Source of the DNA: an uncultured Bacilli bacterium
Lineage (GTDB): Bacteria; Bacillota_I; Bacilli_A; RF39; UBA660
Reading direction: 5' to 3'
Assembly: GCA_947627525.1 (NCBI GenBank)
Contig: CANQWJ010000064.1
Location: 1 to 6,982, forward strand
DNA: 6,982 nt
The translations under genes were made by a program, and so were the position numbers. Below, piece after piece: positions 6,924-6,982 of the stretch (positions within the stretch are counted from its first letter, which is position 1; each line of letters starts with the position of its first letter). A model generated the notes under the pieces. It was not told the origin of the DNA and made no database searches. It worked only from the letters and a program-made list of their open reading frames with translations.

Positions 6924-6982
6924 TATAAAAATTATTTATTTTTAAATTTAATAAATTTTTTAATTATTTTTGTATAAATGAG
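6924..6982. other. Very A+T-rich upstream tract, no gene seen
   Basis: This 59-bp end of the window is nearly all A and T, with runs such as AAATTT at 6944-6949. It could act as an UP-like element for the minus-strand promoter or belong to a divergent regulatory region. TATAAA at 6973-6978 on the plus strand could be a -10 for a rightward gene outside the window, but this is not supported further. Confidence 0.3.

Noticed and set aside
6924..6982. Replication origin or attachment site in the A+T-rich end
   Set aside because: No DnaA-box-like cluster, tRNA end or integrase is present, and the sequence is low-complexity A+T only.
1..6982. CRISPR array, tRNA, rRNA or riboswitch
   Set aside because: No regularly spaced repeats, cloverleaf-like segments or long structured leaders were seen. 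The intergenic regions are 127 bp or shorter.

Overview
The window is strongly A+T-rich and has Gram-positive style signals: Shine-Dalgarno sites complementary to the 3' end of 16S rRNA, extended -10 (TGnTATAAT) promoters and short hairpin/U-tract terminators. The stop codons include TGA, and tryptophan is encoded by TGG, so the standard bacterial code (table 11) fits. Together these suggest a low-GC Firmicutes/Bacilli-type genome, possibly a host-associated Erysipelotrichia- or Mollicutes-related lineage that has kept UGA as a stop. The lineage is an inference; only the composition and code are read directly.

Layout. The left edge carries the 5' part of typA/bipA, the translational GTPase, on the minus strand (344 codons, cut by the window edge). 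A 127-bp divergent intergenic region follows with a good promoter on each strand. On the plus strand come (i) a 498-residue multi-pass membrane protein of GT-C glycosyltransferase type (1160-2656), closed by a terminator hairpin that contains its own stop codon, and (ii) a 488-residue FAD-dependent oxidoreductase with a C-terminal Rieske [2Fe-2S] domain (2735-4201), similar in architecture to Bacillus YhfW. This gene converges, with only 3 bp between stop codons, on two minus-strand genes (5559-6896 and then 4205-5524). These two are tandem paralogues, 34 bp apart, each encoding a GT-C-like polytopic membrane protein with a C-terminal soluble part; they probably form one transcription unit starting near 6908.

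How it fits together. Three of the five genes are predicted membrane glycosyltransferases or close relatives, so the window looks like a small cell-envelope glycosylation neighbourhood beside the housekeeping gene typA. The Rieske oxidoreductase has its own ribosome site, follows a terminator and has no evident link to glycosylation. I see no mobile element, CRISPR array, tRNA or rRNA, and no gene-free stretch longer than 300 bases. Nothing here is clearly a new defence or mobile system. The most interesting content is the paralogous GT-C pair with its conserved C-terminal GNNGY(D/N)GN motif, and the third, separate-family GT-C protein with a soluble C-terminal domain.
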